The position numbers and the translations under genes were made by a program. Shown here one piece after another: positions 45,653-55,169 of a DNA stretch of 64,000 nucleotides. Position 1 is the first letter of the stretch, and each line of letters starts with the position of its first letter. This DNA is from Flagellimonas sp. 389 (lineage in GTDB: Bacteria; Bacteroidota; Bacteroidia; Flavobacteriales; Flavobacteriaceae). The notes below the pieces were generated by a model, which made no database searches, was not told where the DNA came from, and saw only the letters and a program-made list of their open reading frames with translations. The stretch is from the NCBI RefSeq assembly GCF_018449435.1, contig NZ_JAHCMU010000005.1:62001-126000 (forward strand), read 5' to 3'.

Positions 45653-47563
45653 CTAAAGGAATGCTTCAAGGTCTTTGGACATGTTTTCCCAATCCTCCAT
45701 TAAGGACTCTAGAACATCCTTTTTACCTTGATATTCGTCAAAAAAACCTTGTTTGGCGATAGTGCTATCATAATCCATTAGCAAGTCATGGTCAATGGAT
45801 GCAATTTCTTGTTCCAAATGAGTGATTTTCTTTTCTACTCCGCTAAGCTTATTTTTTAGGGATTTAATTTTCTTTTGAATTTGATAGTCGTTTTCTTTTA
45901 CCGCAACTTTTTCAACAGGCTTTACTTTTTCTCTCTTTTCTATCTTTCTAAAATCATCCGCTTTGCGTTGCTCCAAATAAAAATCGATATCTCCTAAATA
46001 TTCTTTAATGCTTCCATCTTTGAACTCATATACTTTATTTGTTAGGCCTTGAAGAAAATCCCTGTCATGGGAGACCAAGATCAAAGTGCCTTCAAAATTC
46101 TGTAATGCCCGTTTTAATACATTTTTCGATTTTATGTCCAAGTGGTTCGTGGGTTCATCCATAACCAGCACGTTGAAAGGTTCCAATAACATTTTGGCCA
46201 ATGCCAATCGATTTCGTTCGCCCCCGGACAACACTTTTACATACTTTTCAACCTCATCGCCCCGAAACAAAAAAGAGCCCAAAATATCCCTTACCTTACT
46301 TCGATTACTCTCATTAGCGGCATCTATCATTGTATCTAGGACAGTTTTGCCGCCATCTAGATATTCAGCTTGGTTCTGGGCAAAATAACCGATCTGGACA
46401 TTGTGTCCCATTTTAAGTTGACCTTCATAGTCTAGCTCGCCAACCATTATCTTTGCCAGTGTTGTCTTTCCCTGCCCGTTCTGGCCAACAAAGGCTGTTT
46501 TGCTTTCGCGTTCCACTAAAAGGTCAACACCATTCAAAACTTGGTTTTTGCCATAACTCTTGGAAAGGGCTTCAAGCTCGGCAACAACTTTTCCAGGGGT
46601 GACGGATATAGGAAACCTAAAGTTCATTACGCTATTGTCATCTTCGTCGACCTCAATACGTTCAATCTTATCCAGCTTTTTAATTAGAGATTGTGCCATT
46701 GAGGCTTTTGAGGCTTTTGCCCTAAACTTTTCTATAAGTTTTTCTGTTTGCTGTATCTGTTTTTCTTGATTCTTTTGGGCACTAAGCTGCTGGACTTTTA
46801 TTTCGTTCCGTTGTTCCAAAAACTTTGAATACGGTTTATTGTAATCATAGATTCTCCCCAACGAAATCTCTATGGTCCTATTGGTTACATTGTCCAAAAA
46901 CATTTTATCGTGCGAAACAATCACTACCGCCCCGGCATAATTCTTTAAGAACTGTTCTAACCAGATAATGGACTCAATATCCAAATGATTGGTAGGTTCA
47001 TCCAATAGCAGCACATCATTATTTTGAAGCAGAAGTTTTGCAAGCTCTATTCGCATTCGCCAACCTCCTGAGAACGTATCGGTGACTTTATCAAAATCAT
47101 TTCTCTTAAAACCTAATCCCAAGAGCACTTTTTCTGTATCTCCTTGGTAATTGTAGCCTCCCAAAATCTCGTATCTGTGGGTAACATCGGTTAGGTCTAT
47201 CATGAGTTGGTTATACGCCTCACTTTCATAATCTGTACGCTCGGCAAGACCTTGGTTTATTTCATCAAGCTGCAGCTCTAATGATTTAATCTCGTGAAAT
47301 GCCTGATAGGATTCTTCTAAAACCGTTCTTCCTAATTCAAAATCGATGTCTTGTTTTAAAAATCCAACCCTAATATCCTTTTCCATGGCAATCGTTCCAG
47401 AATCTGGAGCCATTTCCTTGGCAAGCAACTTTAACAAAGTGGATTTTCCAGCTCCGTTTTTTCCAATGAGACCTACCCTGTCACCTCCATTTAAACGAAA
47501 GGCAATTTCTTCAAAAAGGTAATCACCCCCAAAAGCTACAGATAGATTATGAATGTTCAGCAT
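45653..47563 (-). CDS. ABC-F family ATPase (Uup/YdiF-like)
   Basis: The 636-residue soluble protein has two ABC cassettes (Walker A GKNGAGKST and GQNGQGKTT; signatures FSGGWRMR and LSGGERNR; Walker B LLLDEPTNHLD and VMDEPTNHLD) joined by a helical ABC-F linker, and a C-terminal coiled coil (about 555-635). ABC-F proteins act on the ribosome as translation factors or confer antibiotic protection. The C-terminal coiled coil suggests the Uup-like branch, housekeeping rather than resistance, but that is an inference. Confidence 0.92.
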   Translation of the reverse strand: MLNIHNLSVAFGGDYLFEEIAFRLNGGDRVGLIGKNGAGKSTLLKLLAKEMAPDSGTIAMEKDIRVGFLKQDIDFELGRTVLEESYQAFHEIKSLELQLDEINQGLAERTDYESEAYNQLMIDLTDVTHRYEILGGYNYQGDTEKVLLGLGFKRNDFDKVTDTFSGGWRMRIELAKLLLQNNDVLLLDEPTNHLDIESIIWLEQFLKNYAGAVVIVSHDKMFLDNVTNRTIEISLGRIYDYNKPYSKFLEQRNEIKVQQLSAQKNQEKQIQQTEKLIEKFRAKASKASMAQSLIKKLDKIERIEVDEDDNSVMNFRFPISVTPGKVVAELEALSKSYGKNQVLNGVDLLVERESKTAFVGQNGQGKTTLAKIMVGELDYEGQLKMGHNVQIGYFAQNQAEYLDGGKTVLDTMIDAANESNRSKVRDILGSFLFRGDEVEKYVKVLSGGERNRLALAKMLLEPFNVLVMDEPTNHLDIKSKNVLKRALQNFEGTLILVSHDRDFLQGLTNKVYEFKDGSIKEYLGDIDFYLEQRKADDFRKIEKREKVKPVEKVAVKENDYQIQKKIKSLKNKLSGVEKKITHLEQEIASIDHDLLMDYDSTIAKQGFFDEYQGKKDVLESLMEDWENMSKDLEAFL

Positions 47564-47586
47564 TTTACGTGACCTGTGTTACATAA

Positions 47587-47612
47587 CAAAAGTAGTTGAA
47601 TCCGTACCTTTG
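47587..47612. promoter_or_regulatory. divergent -7 elements between ABC-F and DUF983 genes
   Basis: 47587-47594 reads TACTTTTG on the - strand (ABC-F) and 47605-47612 reads TACCTTTG on the + strand (DUF983). Both match TAnnTTTG exactly and are 10 bp apart. The respective start codons are 24 and 17 nt away. Confidence 0.5.
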
Positions 47613-47628
47613 TAAAAAATTGTTACAA

Positions 47629-48021
47629 ATGTTAAAAAAAGGAAACAAACTCTACAGCATTTTAACAGGAAGTTGTCCTAGGTGCCACGAGGAGAACATG
47701 TATGCAAACAATAATCCGTATGCGATTGGACAGATTTTTAAGATGCATGAACGCTGTTCAAATTGTGGGCTTAAATACAAAATCGAGCCTTCTTTCTTCT
47801 ACGGCTCTATGTATGTGAGTTATGGGGTTGGAATAGCATTTGCCGTAGCGGCTTTTGTTATCGTTTTCTTGATAGTTGGCGCTTCTCTTGTAAACACTTT
47901 TATTGCTATTGTACTAACATTGATTGTTTTTATGCCGGTAATCATTCGGTTGTCCAGAAATATTTGGATCAACTTTTTTATTAAGTACGAACCCAAAGGT
48001 TTGAAGGGTCAGTTGGAATAA
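47629..48021 (+). CDS. DUF983 family membrane protein with zinc ribbon
   Basis: A 130-residue protein with two CxxC pairs at the N-terminus (Cys16/Cys19 and Cys43/Cys46) forming a zinc-ribbon-like domain, followed by two transmembrane helices (GIAFAVAAFVIVFLIVGASL and FIAIVLTLIVFMPVIIRL). This is the DUF983 layout; function is unknown. ATG 47629 was chosen over an upstream TTG because it lies 17 nt after a good -7 element. The 3' end overlaps the convergent FAD oxidoreductase gene by 13 nt. Confidence 0.88.
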   Translation: MLKKGNKLYSILTGSCPRCHEENMYANNNPYAIGQIFKMHERCSNCGLKYKIEPSFFYGSMYVSYGVGIAFAVAAFVIVFLIVGASLVNTFIAIVLTLIVFMPVIIRLSRNIWINFFIKYEPKGLKGQLE

Positions 48022-49064
48022 TACTTTCTTGTAAACCGATCAATATCAATTTCCGAATCCAGTGCCATATTCTTTTCGATTGCACTGAACAATTGATTGG
48101 AAACTTGTGGTGCTATTAGTACACCCCTGGAACCAAGACCATTTAATACATATAATCTTTTATATTCCGGATGCTGTCCAACCAATGGTCTTCTGTCCAC
48201 TACAGTTGGTCTAATACCTGCAACATGTTTCACGACCTCAAAATCACATTTTAAAAATGTCTTCAATTTTGTTAGCAGTTCATTTTTTGAATCAATCGTA
48301 GGTTCATTGGTCTTGTCCTTCCATTTGTATGTAGCGCCTACACGATACAAGTCTTCTCCCAACGGGATAATAAAAACAGAAGATTTAATGACACTGTTTT
48401 CTTTCAACTCAGGTGCTCTTATGGTCAAAAGCTCTCCTTTTGTACCATTTAACGGTAAATACTCGAAAAAAGGGTTGCTCTTGAGTCCGTAGCCGTCAGC
48501 AAAAACGATATACTTTGCTTTTGTAGGTTTATACGAAACATAATCCTCAAGCACCTCAAAACTACCATATTCAAAAGGTTCTTTAATCAGCAGGTTCTTT
48601 TGAATCAAACTATTCGAATAGGCTAACAGTAATGCCTTTGTGTCTATTCTACCCGTATAGTTAACTTCTCCAAAACCAAAAGGAGCATCAATATTTGCAT
48701 TATTGTTTTTGAGGATAGTAGTGGATAAAAAATAATCAAGTCCAGGGCGGTCTGCAGCCTGAAACCAAGAATTCTGTTCTTCTATGGATGCGAACCTTCG
48801 TAATACTCGAAGCTTATGATCTAATGTTATGCTGAGTTTTTGTTCTAAATCAGCATAAAACGGAATAGCCAAATCCATTTGTTCCCTAGCGTTCCAGGCC
48901 AGAGTAAATCTTTTTAGGATGACCGGATTGTAAAGTCCTCCAGCTACAAGCGATGCTTGTTGGGAATCATCCGATATTACTTTGAAGGACATACCTTCTT
49001 TTTCCAATTTTTCACAAAAAGCAATTCCCGCTAAACCAAGACCAACTACCAGATAATCCAACAT
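48009..49064 (-). CDS. FAD-dependent oxidoreductase (DAO family)
   Basis: The 351-residue protein has an N-terminal dinucleotide-binding motif (VVGLGLAGIAFCEKL) and a DAO-type end (LNGLGSRGVLIAPQVSNQL). It resembles glycine/D-amino-acid oxidases and the C-terminal domain of MnmC, but the substrate is not determined. It is downstream of gldN on the same strand, separated by 165 nt and a terminator. Confidence 0.87.
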   Translation of the reverse strand: MLDYLVVGLGLAGIAFCEKLEKEGMSFKVISDDSQQASLVAGGLYNPVILKRFTLAWNAREQMDLAIPFYADLEQKLSITLDHKLRVLRRFASIEEQNSWFQAADRPGLDYFLSTTILKNNNANIDAPFGFGEVNYTGRIDTKALLLAYSNSLIQKNLLIKEPFEYGSFEVLEDYVSYKPTKAKYIVFADGYGLKSNPFFEYLPLNGTKGELLTIRAPELKENSVIKSSVFIIPLGEDLYRVGATYKWKDKTNEPTIDSKNELLTKLKTFLKCDFEVVKHVAGIRPTVVDRRPLVGQHPEYKRLYVLNGLGSRGVLIAPQVSNQLFSAIEKNMALDSEIDIDRFTRKYYSN

Positions 49065-49163
49065 AATGCAAAACTAATCTTCTTCATTGGAATTTGCTAC
49101 TTTACCAAATTAAATGAGATTGGAAAACTCCGCATTAGACAATACATCTACACAAAAGGTACC

Positions 49164-49194
49164 AAAATAAAAACGCCGCACTTTCGTGCGGCGT
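49164..49194 (-). terminator. terminator of the gld operon
   Basis: Exact 9-bp GC-rich arms (49173-49181 with 49186-49194), loop TTTC, then a T-rich tract on the - strand. Lies 36 nt after the gldN stop. Confidence 0.9.
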
Positions 49195-49229
49195 CTGTAT
49201 GAATTGAATTGGAAATTTAATACTTGGGG

Positions 49230-50132
49230 CTAATATGCCCACATATCCTGCTCCCTATCTCGGATCACCTCTTTGATTCTTTTGGACTCCAATAGTTGGA
49301 AAAGTGCATTGTCAAAAACATAGTCGTCAATTTCACGGTCACCGTGAACATTGTCTTCTTTATAGATGACGCCATTAAAACGTCTTGCGTTCAACAGCAT
49401 ATCATAAGTAATTGGTCGTGCCGAATTACGTTGATTATACACTTTGGCTTCATGCAAAACTTGTCTTGCTGCTGGATACCAGACCCAAAACAATTCTACT
49501 TTATTCTCACCAGGATCTACAGACTCATCGTCGATAAAGTTTACGTCTGGAGCAACTGGTGCAATACCTAATAAGCGGTATCTCAATTCCCCTTGACGCT
49601 TATCAAAATACCAGATGCCTTTGATGCGATACTCTTCAATATCTGCAGCGGTCAAATCTCTCTGATTGATAAACTCAGCTGAAATTTGCTCACCCGCATT
49701 GATTTGTTCGTAACCAAGGTCTGTGGTATCCACTTTACTCAGCGTAGCGCTTAAATCTTCAAACTTACGCTTTTCGGTAAAGTAAGAATCCGTGTATACT
49801 TCGGTCAGTTTACCATTTTTGATATTTTTCATCAATACGTGGTACAAGGACCTTCTGTCCCCTCCAATACCTATGGTATCGGTTGGATAGTATAACGGGA
49901 AATTAACACGCTCATCCAGGTCAATTACTTCCCATACGGTTTTGGACCAAAGGATATCTCTATCATCTGTGTATCCATATTCCAACGGGGCATCGTTGTC
50001 CTGTTCTATTTGAGCCTCGGTTTTCTTACCGATATCTTCTGGCAATTTGGCATTCAGAATGTTTGCCTGGGCCATCATAGACACCGGTACCAAACTTAAA
50101 GCTCCAATTAAAAATACATTTTTCCAATTCAT
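49230..50132 (-). CDS. gldN: gliding motility / T9SS protein GldN
   Basis: A 300-residue periplasmic protein with signal peptide ending VSMMAQ. It has the GldN/PorN landmarks DDRDILWSKTVWEVIDLDERVNFPLYYP and YDMLLNARRFNGVIY near the C-terminus. With GldK it forms the ring-shaped periplasmic/outer-membrane complex of the type IX secretion system. It is last in the gldKLMN operon, 19 nt after gldM, and followed by a strong terminator. Confidence 0.96.
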   Translation of the reverse strand: MNWKNVFLIGALSLVPVSMMAQANILNAKLPEDIGKKTEAQIEQDNDAPLEYGYTDDRDILWSKTVWEVIDLDERVNFPLYYPTDTIGIGGDRRSLYHVLMKNIKNGKLTEVYTDSYFTEKRKFEDLSATLSKVDTTDLGYEQINAGEQISAEFINQRDLTAADIEEYRIKGIWYFDKRQGELRYRLLGIAPVAPDVNFIDDESVDPGENKVELFWVWYPAARQVLHEAKVYNQRNSARPITYDMLLNARRFNGVIYKEDNVHGDREIDDYVFDNALFQLLESKRIKEVIRDREQDMWAY

Positions 50133-50151
50133 GATAATCTGTATACTTTAT

Positions 50152-51711
50152 TTAGTTTGTAAGCTCTACAACAACAGGAGAAACTTTTTTCAACTTATAG
50201 CTCTTGTTGTTAGAAATGTATGCTTTAATATCAAATATCTGAACCGCCTCACCTCTCTTAGCTCTTTGCAGGGCAGATTTGGCTCTGGCATTCAATTTGT
50301 TTCCGTTGATCACTATAGTAGGTTGACCCGGTACTTTGAACTTAAATCCACTTACACCAAGATTTAAATCAAAGTCAAAGTCTTCCAACATAGCTCCTAT
50401 CGTAGATATTTCCAAGTTCTTCCTTGGCATTTTAACGCTACCGGATTCACCTCTTACGGTACCTCCTGGTCTTGGAATATCTTTGATACGGAACGTTGCA
50501 GGTGTACTGATACGCTGACCATCTGGCAAAACACCGGAAGCACTAATTGTAACTTCTCTTCCTTTTCCAGGATTCATTACATACTTGCTACCACTTCTCT
50601 TGGAAAGTCCAGGAGCAGATGCGGAAACTTTGTTATCAGGAATACCAGGAATGGATATGGTCATAGGGTTAGCAACCCCACGGTATACCACATTCATCTT
50701 GTCAGCAGCGATTACTGCAGCATTTGGTTTAGAAATTGTTGCAAAAGTATTTTTTACTTCAACAGGTATTTCTTCACCATCTTGCATAAAGTACATAGTA
50801 CCAACAATTTCATGATCGCCCGGGCTACCGGCACCAATCAACATTTGAACTCCACCAGCTTCCAATCTGTAATCTTTACCTTCGGTCAATTTTCTACCGT
50901 CCAAAGTCAATTCAGCTTTAACAGGTGTAGATGTTTTATCTGTTTTACTGATGATAATTTTACCATCGTACTTATCGCCGTTATAGAAAGCTGACTTAGA
51001 AGCCAACAATGAAGTGGCAAAGTTTGTCAATGAAACCTGACTTGTAAGTTCACCTTCCAACATCGATTTTAAAGCACTCTCTTCAGTAGCCTTAACATCT
51101 GCCTGTAGTGCAGTTAACTTAGCCAAAGAAGCTACCAATGGATATCCTTCATAGTGATAGTTTATCCAGTCTTGCTTCGTCCCATCTCTTTTTTCAACCT
51201 TACCGTTCTCATCACCAGTTTGAAAACGGGTCTTTACGGACTGCTTTAGAGCTTCTGGTACAATAGCGGCAACTTGGGTTTGGTAATCAGTAATTCTTTT
51301 CATGAATTCCTTACCCTCCTTAGATAAATTGTCTCCTTGAAAAAGTTTCTGATCCAAATAATCCGAATTATCCATTCTTGCATAATCCTTGGGGTCTTCA
51401 AGCTTTTCGGTCATACCCTTTTTAAGGGATTCCAAATAATCAAAATACTCTTGCGATAAACTTTTTATCTTTTGAGCGTTTTGAAACAAGACACCGTATT
51501 TCGCGGCATCCTCTTCGGATTTAGTTTCCAGACTCGCCAAAAAGTTATCATTACTTTCGGTAGTCTTTATATTGGAAGTCTCAAGCTTTTCGTTCATGAT
51601 ACCGAACGCCGCAAGAACTTCCTTACTCATATTCAGGGCCAACATCGCGATGAAGATCAAATACATAAGATTGATCATCTTCTGACGTGGTGTTTGTTTT
51701 CCTCCTGCCAT
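50152..51711 (-). CDS. gldM: gliding motility / T9SS motor protein GldM
   Basis: The 519-residue protein starts MAGGKQTPRQKMINLMYLI, with a single N-terminal transmembrane helix (about 12-32) then a long periplasmic region with four domains as known for GldM/PorM. It ends in the conserved region with ISTIGAMLEDFDFDLNL. GldM with GldL forms the proton-driven motor that powers secretion and gliding. It follows gldL by 66 nt. Confidence 0.97.
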   Translation of the reverse strand: MAGGKQTPRQKMINLMYLIFIAMLALNMSKEVLAAFGIMNEKLETSNIKTTESNDNFLASLETKSEEDAAKYGVLFQNAQKIKSLSQEYFDYLESLKKGMTEKLEDPKDYARMDNSDYLDQKLFQGDNLSKEGKEFMKRITDYQTQVAAIVPEALKQSVKTRFQTGDENGKVEKRDGTKQDWINYHYEGYPLVASLAKLTALQADVKATEESALKSMLEGELTSQVSLTNFATSLLASKSAFYNGDKYDGKIIISKTDKTSTPVKAELTLDGRKLTEGKDYRLEAGGVQMLIGAGSPGDHEIVGTMYFMQDGEEIPVEVKNTFATISKPNAAVIAADKMNVVYRGVANPMTISIPGIPDNKVSASAPGLSKRSGSKYVMNPGKGREVTISASGVLPDGQRISTPATFRIKDIPRPGGTVRGESGSVKMPRKNLEISTIGAMLEDFDFDLNLGVSGFKFKVPGQPTIVINGNKLNARAKSALQRAKRGEAVQIFDIKAYISNNKSYKLKKVSPVVVELTN

Positions 51712-51777
51712 GTTTTTTTCTAATTAGAATTAATAATTAATTTGATCTGGGTTTTGGTATATTAATCAAATCCCTAA

Positions 51778-52428
51778 TTAGTTTTTGCTCATTGCAGATA
51801 GCATACCACCGTAAACTCCATTCAAAGAGGAAAGGTTAGTTGCCAAAGACTCCATTTGATCTTTCAATGCACCAGCATTCTGAACGACTTCTTCGTTAAT
51901 AGAAGCTTGTCTGCTTGCACTTTCCAACTGTACTTTGTACAAACTGTTCAAAGATTCCATTTGAGCGGCAGCATGTGATAATTCTTCAGAGTATTTCTTA
52001 GTATGCTGAATTGCATCTGTAGTAGGTGCAATACCTTTAGCAGCACCTTCAAAATTCTTGATGCTATCACCCAAACTTGTAAAAAGTTGAGAATCAATAT
52101 TTGCATCTTTAAGAAGATCATCCAATTTCTTGGAAAGAAGACCTTCAGCTTCCTGGGCTTGCTTAGCTTCATTTTTGTTTCCTTTAGCTTCACCATTGTT
52201 TAATTCTGGATAAACCAAAGACCAATCGTACTCATCGTCTACTGGTTCAAATGCACTGATCGCGAAAATTAATGCTTCAGTAATAAGTCCTACCGCAAGA
52301 AGCAATCCACCGGTCAGTGGTCCAAATTCCCAGTGAAGGATTTTAAATAGTGCACCAATAATTACTACTGATGCTCCAAGCCCGTAGGCCATGTTAAACA
52401 GTTTTTTTGTTGATTTTGACTGTGCCAT
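51778..52428 (-). CDS. gldL: gliding motility / T9SS motor protein GldL
   Basis: A 216-residue inner-membrane protein with two transmembrane helices (GLGASVVIIGALFKILHW and LLAVGLITEALIFAISAFEP) and a long cytoplasmic coiled-coil region. The Glu within the second helix is the residue implicated in proton translocation in GldL/PorL. It pairs with GldM in the motor. It sits 81 nt after gldK. Confidence 0.97.
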   Translation of the reverse strand: MAQSKSTKKLFNMAYGLGASVVIIGALFKILHWEFGPLTGGLLLAVGLITEALIFAISAFEPVDDEYDWSLVYPELNNGEAKGNKNEAKQAQEAEGLLSKKLDDLLKDANIDSQLFTSLGDSIKNFEGAAKGIAPTTDAIQHTKKYSEELSHAAAQMESLNSLYKVQLESASRQASINEEVVQNAGALKDQMESLATNLSSLNGVYGGMLSAMSKN

Positions 52429-52509
52429 AATTCTAGTTTTAATTAAGTTATATAAATAAGTATTTGGTTACTGATTTAATATAATGTTCTCTCCTTTGCT
52501 TGTTACTAA

Positions 52510-53889
52510 TTAGTTTGGAAGTCCTTGACCTCTGGTTGAATCTTCTTCGCCCATATAATCTTGAACTGTTCGGAAACCGATATAACTTCTGGCGGAATCC
52601 TGATATTCATAATCTCTGGTACTTACTTGTAAGAAGTAAGCAACATCTTTCCATGATCCTCCACGAATAACTTTTCTTTTGTTTTGTTTTGACCCGATAT
52701 TTGGATTCATTGTAGACAGATACTCGTATGCCCCTTGATCAAAACTGGAGCTTGTCCACTCAGAAACGTTTCCTGCCATATTGTATAGGTTGTACTCATT
52801 AGGCTCATACGATTTTGCCTCAACAGTATAAAGAGCAGCATCTGCAGCATAATCTCCTCGCTGTGGCTTAAAGTTGGCCATAAAACAACCAGTATCACTA
52901 ATTACATAAGGACCGCCCCATGGGTATGTTCCTCCTTCGATACCTCCTCGTGCCGCATATTCCCATTCTGCTTCGGTAGGTAATCTAAACTGGTTAACGA
53001 ACTGTTTTCCCCTACTTTTTTGATCATCATTTTTAAACTTGGTTCTCCAAGAACAAAATGCTTTGGCCTGTTGCCAATTTACACCAACTACAGGGTAGTC
53101 ACTGTAAGCATCATGCCAAAAATAATCATTGTGCATGGGTTCGTTATAAGAGTACTCAAAATCACGAATCCAAACGGTAGTATCGGGATAAATTTCCAAC
53201 TCTTCTTGTTTAATAAAGTCTTTTCTACTGGCTGTCTTGGCTCTTGCAGCAGCCTCAATATCCATCCAATTATACTTGTATTTCAATTGAGTAACATCAA
53301 TAGTTCGTTGACCGTTGTAGCTTTCTTCCTCTGGTATGTATAATGAGTCCATTACCTCGGCATAGTACTCATCTGGATATTCAGATGTATCCCAAGTTAA
53401 GTCAGCATCTTTGTTCAAGGCCCTGCCTTCATATCCAGTTTCGCCTAAGCCTGCATAATTGTCCAACATATATTTGTCATAAACCGAAAGTCTGGTAGTA
53501 TCGGTATCTTTAAAGGCAAACTCTCCTATACCATCATCTTCTGGACTAATACCCAGTTCGTCGGCAAGGATGGCCAATTTAGTTCTGGCAATGGAATCTT
53601 TCACCCATTCCACAAATTGACGATACTCGCTATTTGTGATTTCGGTGTCGTCCATATAAAATGAACGTACGGTAACTGTTCTGGTAGGAGCATTCAATAC
53701 TTTTGCCTGGTCCTCTTCAGCCTTACCCATTACATAGGAGCCACGTGGAATAAGTTCCATTCCGTAAGGTTTCTCTGGATACCACTTTTTACCTTGGGCT
53801 CCGACTAGTTCACCTTTTGACCTTGATTTTGAACCGCAACTGGTGAGTAAAAAAACAAGTGCTATAGATGAAAAGAATAGCTTTCTCAT
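52510..53889 (-). CDS. gldK: gliding motility / T9SS lipoprotein GldK
   Basis: The 459-residue lipoprotein (lipobox FLLTSC) has a FGE-sulfatase fold: YVMGKAEEDQ, DDTEITNSEYRQF, FRLPTEAEWEYAARGG, AGNVSEWTSSSF and the end RGGSWKDVAYFLQVSTRDY. The positions of the two FGE catalytic cysteines hold other residues, so it is a structural protein, as known for GldK. It carries an insertion of about 140 residues between the first and second conserved blocks. It heads gldKLMN; no exact TAnnTTTG was found in the 124-nt upstream gap, only near matches. Confidence 0.97.
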   Translation of the reverse strand: MRKLFFSSIALVFLLTSCGSKSRSKGELVGAQGKKWYPEKPYGMELIPRGSYVMGKAEEDQAKVLNAPTRTVTVRSFYMDDTEITNSEYRQFVEWVKDSIARTKLAILADELGISPEDDGIGEFAFKDTDTTRLSVYDKYMLDNYAGLGETGYEGRALNKDADLTWDTSEYPDEYYAEVMDSLYIPEEESYNGQRTIDVTQLKYKYNWMDIEAAARAKTASRKDFIKQEELEIYPDTTVWIRDFEYSYNEPMHNDYFWHDAYSDYPVVGVNWQQAKAFCSWRTKFKNDDQKSRGKQFVNQFRLPTEAEWEYAARGGIEGGTYPWGGPYVISDTGCFMANFKPQRGDYAADAALYTVEAKSYEPNEYNLYNMAGNVSEWTSSSFDQGAYEYLSTMNPNIGSKQNKRKVIRGGSWKDVAYFLQVSTRDYEYQDSARSYIGFRTVQDYMGEEDSTRGQGLPN

Positions 53890-54013
53890 ACTTTAGGTTA
53901 AATTTTCGATTTAAGATTTTAAACTGCGTAACACAAATTCACTATTCTCAAAACTGATTTTTGAATAAATTATTGTGCAAATACAATTAATGCTTAAAAA
54001 TTAATTTATTAAA

Positions 54014-55168
54014 TCAAAGCCCTTTTCTATAGGCCTTGAACCACCTTTCTGGAATGTTCTGGTTGCAAGCATCCAGATAGTCCTCTTCGGTGCAAGGTAA
54101 TAACGCCGCCGAATTTGTTTTAGTATGTTCTGTTAATATTGTTGGGACTTCTACCCACCAACGTTCTGTAATATGGCTCTTGAAGAATACGAGCTCTTCG
54201 GTATCCGTAGGAACGGTAAACTTGGTAAAGTCCTCACTCTTGGAGCTTGGAAACTCTTTTATCCTAAAACTTATACCTTCCAGGAAATACCATATGACCT
54301 GGGCTATCATTTGAAATGCCTGTAGAGAATTTTCTCCTTCATATATCCCGAATAGGGATACCTTATCACTTATTCCTGCATACCTAGCGATAGCGCAAAT
54401 CTCCCTACCTGTAAAACCATTTGGAGAAAAGTTTTTATGCATTCCCATTTCACAAGCTCTAATTGCCCGCAAATCCAGACTTACAATATGGGCACTTCGC
54501 AATACTGGTTCTGCCAATCCTATATTTGCGGCAATATCACCGAGCCTGTAAGCATCAAAAAAAAGACGCTCCATTAGATCTATCTCCTCTTGAGCATTAA
54601 AATAACTTTGATATCCAATATTGGAAAAATTGAAAAGATTGTTGGGTTTGTCCGTAATAATTTTACTCATATAGGAGTGTGACGAAATTAATTCCTCGTC
54701 TTCACCAAAGTCAAAACGGCTATCAATAGATACCAAATTGACCATATTCCTAATATTATCAAAAGCTCTGTAAGTAGGAAATGTGATATCTTGAGTACCT
54801 CCTATAACGACGGGAATAATGTTTTCTTCTAAGAGGCCCGCCACAATTTCTTTTACAACAAAATAAGTATCCTCGACAGTATCACCTTCTTGTACGTCTC
54901 CAATATCCAAAATAGTGGAATTCCAGTTGCCCGTCATTAAACGGTATAGCTGAATACGGATTTCATCCACATTTAACTTCTCCGGTTTTTTCTCAAAAGC
55001 ATTCCTTGATTCCAAAACACCAAAAAGCGCCACTGTCGCATTGGCAAATACGGGCAATCCCTTTTTTTCGGTATGCTTGAAGATATTTTTACCTAACGCT
55101 TGAGGAGGCAATAGCTCGGAGAATGCTAAAACTTTATCCTTTACTGGAACCAAAAAATCGAATGCCAT
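54014..55168 (-). CDS. arginase/formiminoglutamase-fold protein with degenerate metal site
   Basis: A 384-residue protein with the ureohydrolase fold order, but the metal-ligand motifs are altered: GGTQD (123-127) replaces GGDHS, DSRFD (149-153) replaces DAHxD, and SLDLRAI (230-236) replaces the SxDxDxxDP motif. At least three of six manganese ligands are changed, so arginase-type hydrolysis is unlikely. The frame is intact with no frameshift and has a normal length plus an N-terminal extension. ATG 55168 is chosen because it lies 1 nt after the topA stop. The gene lies between topA and gldK on the same strand. Function is unknown. Confidence 0.82.
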   Translation of the reverse strand: MAFDFLVPVKDKVLAFSELLPPQALGKNIFKHTEKKGLPVFANATVALFGVLESRNAFEKKPEKLNVDEIRIQLYRLMTGNWNSTILDIGDVQEGDTVEDTYFVVKEIVAGLLEENIIPVVIGGTQDITFPTYRAFDNIRNMVNLVSIDSRFDFGEDEELISSHSYMSKIITDKPNNLFNFSNIGYQSYFNAQEEIDLMERLFFDAYRLGDIAANIGLAEPVLRSAHIVSLDLRAIRACEMGMHKNFSPNGFTGREICAIARYAGISDKVSLFGIYEGENSLQAFQMIAQVIWYFLEGISFRIKEFPSSKSEDFTKFTVPTDTEELVFFKSHITERWWVEVPTILTEHTKTNSAALLPCTEEDYLDACNQNIPERWFKAYRKGL

Positions 55169-55169
55169 A

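Noticed and set aside
49069..49076. -7 element (TAGTTTTG) for the FAD oxidoreductase gene
   Set aside because: Exact consensus but only 4 nt from the start codon, which would need a leaderless transcript; likely chance.
52510..53889. GldK as an active formylglycine-generating enzyme
   Set aside because: The FGE fold is evident, but both catalytic cysteines are absent; family knowledge supports a structural T9SS role.
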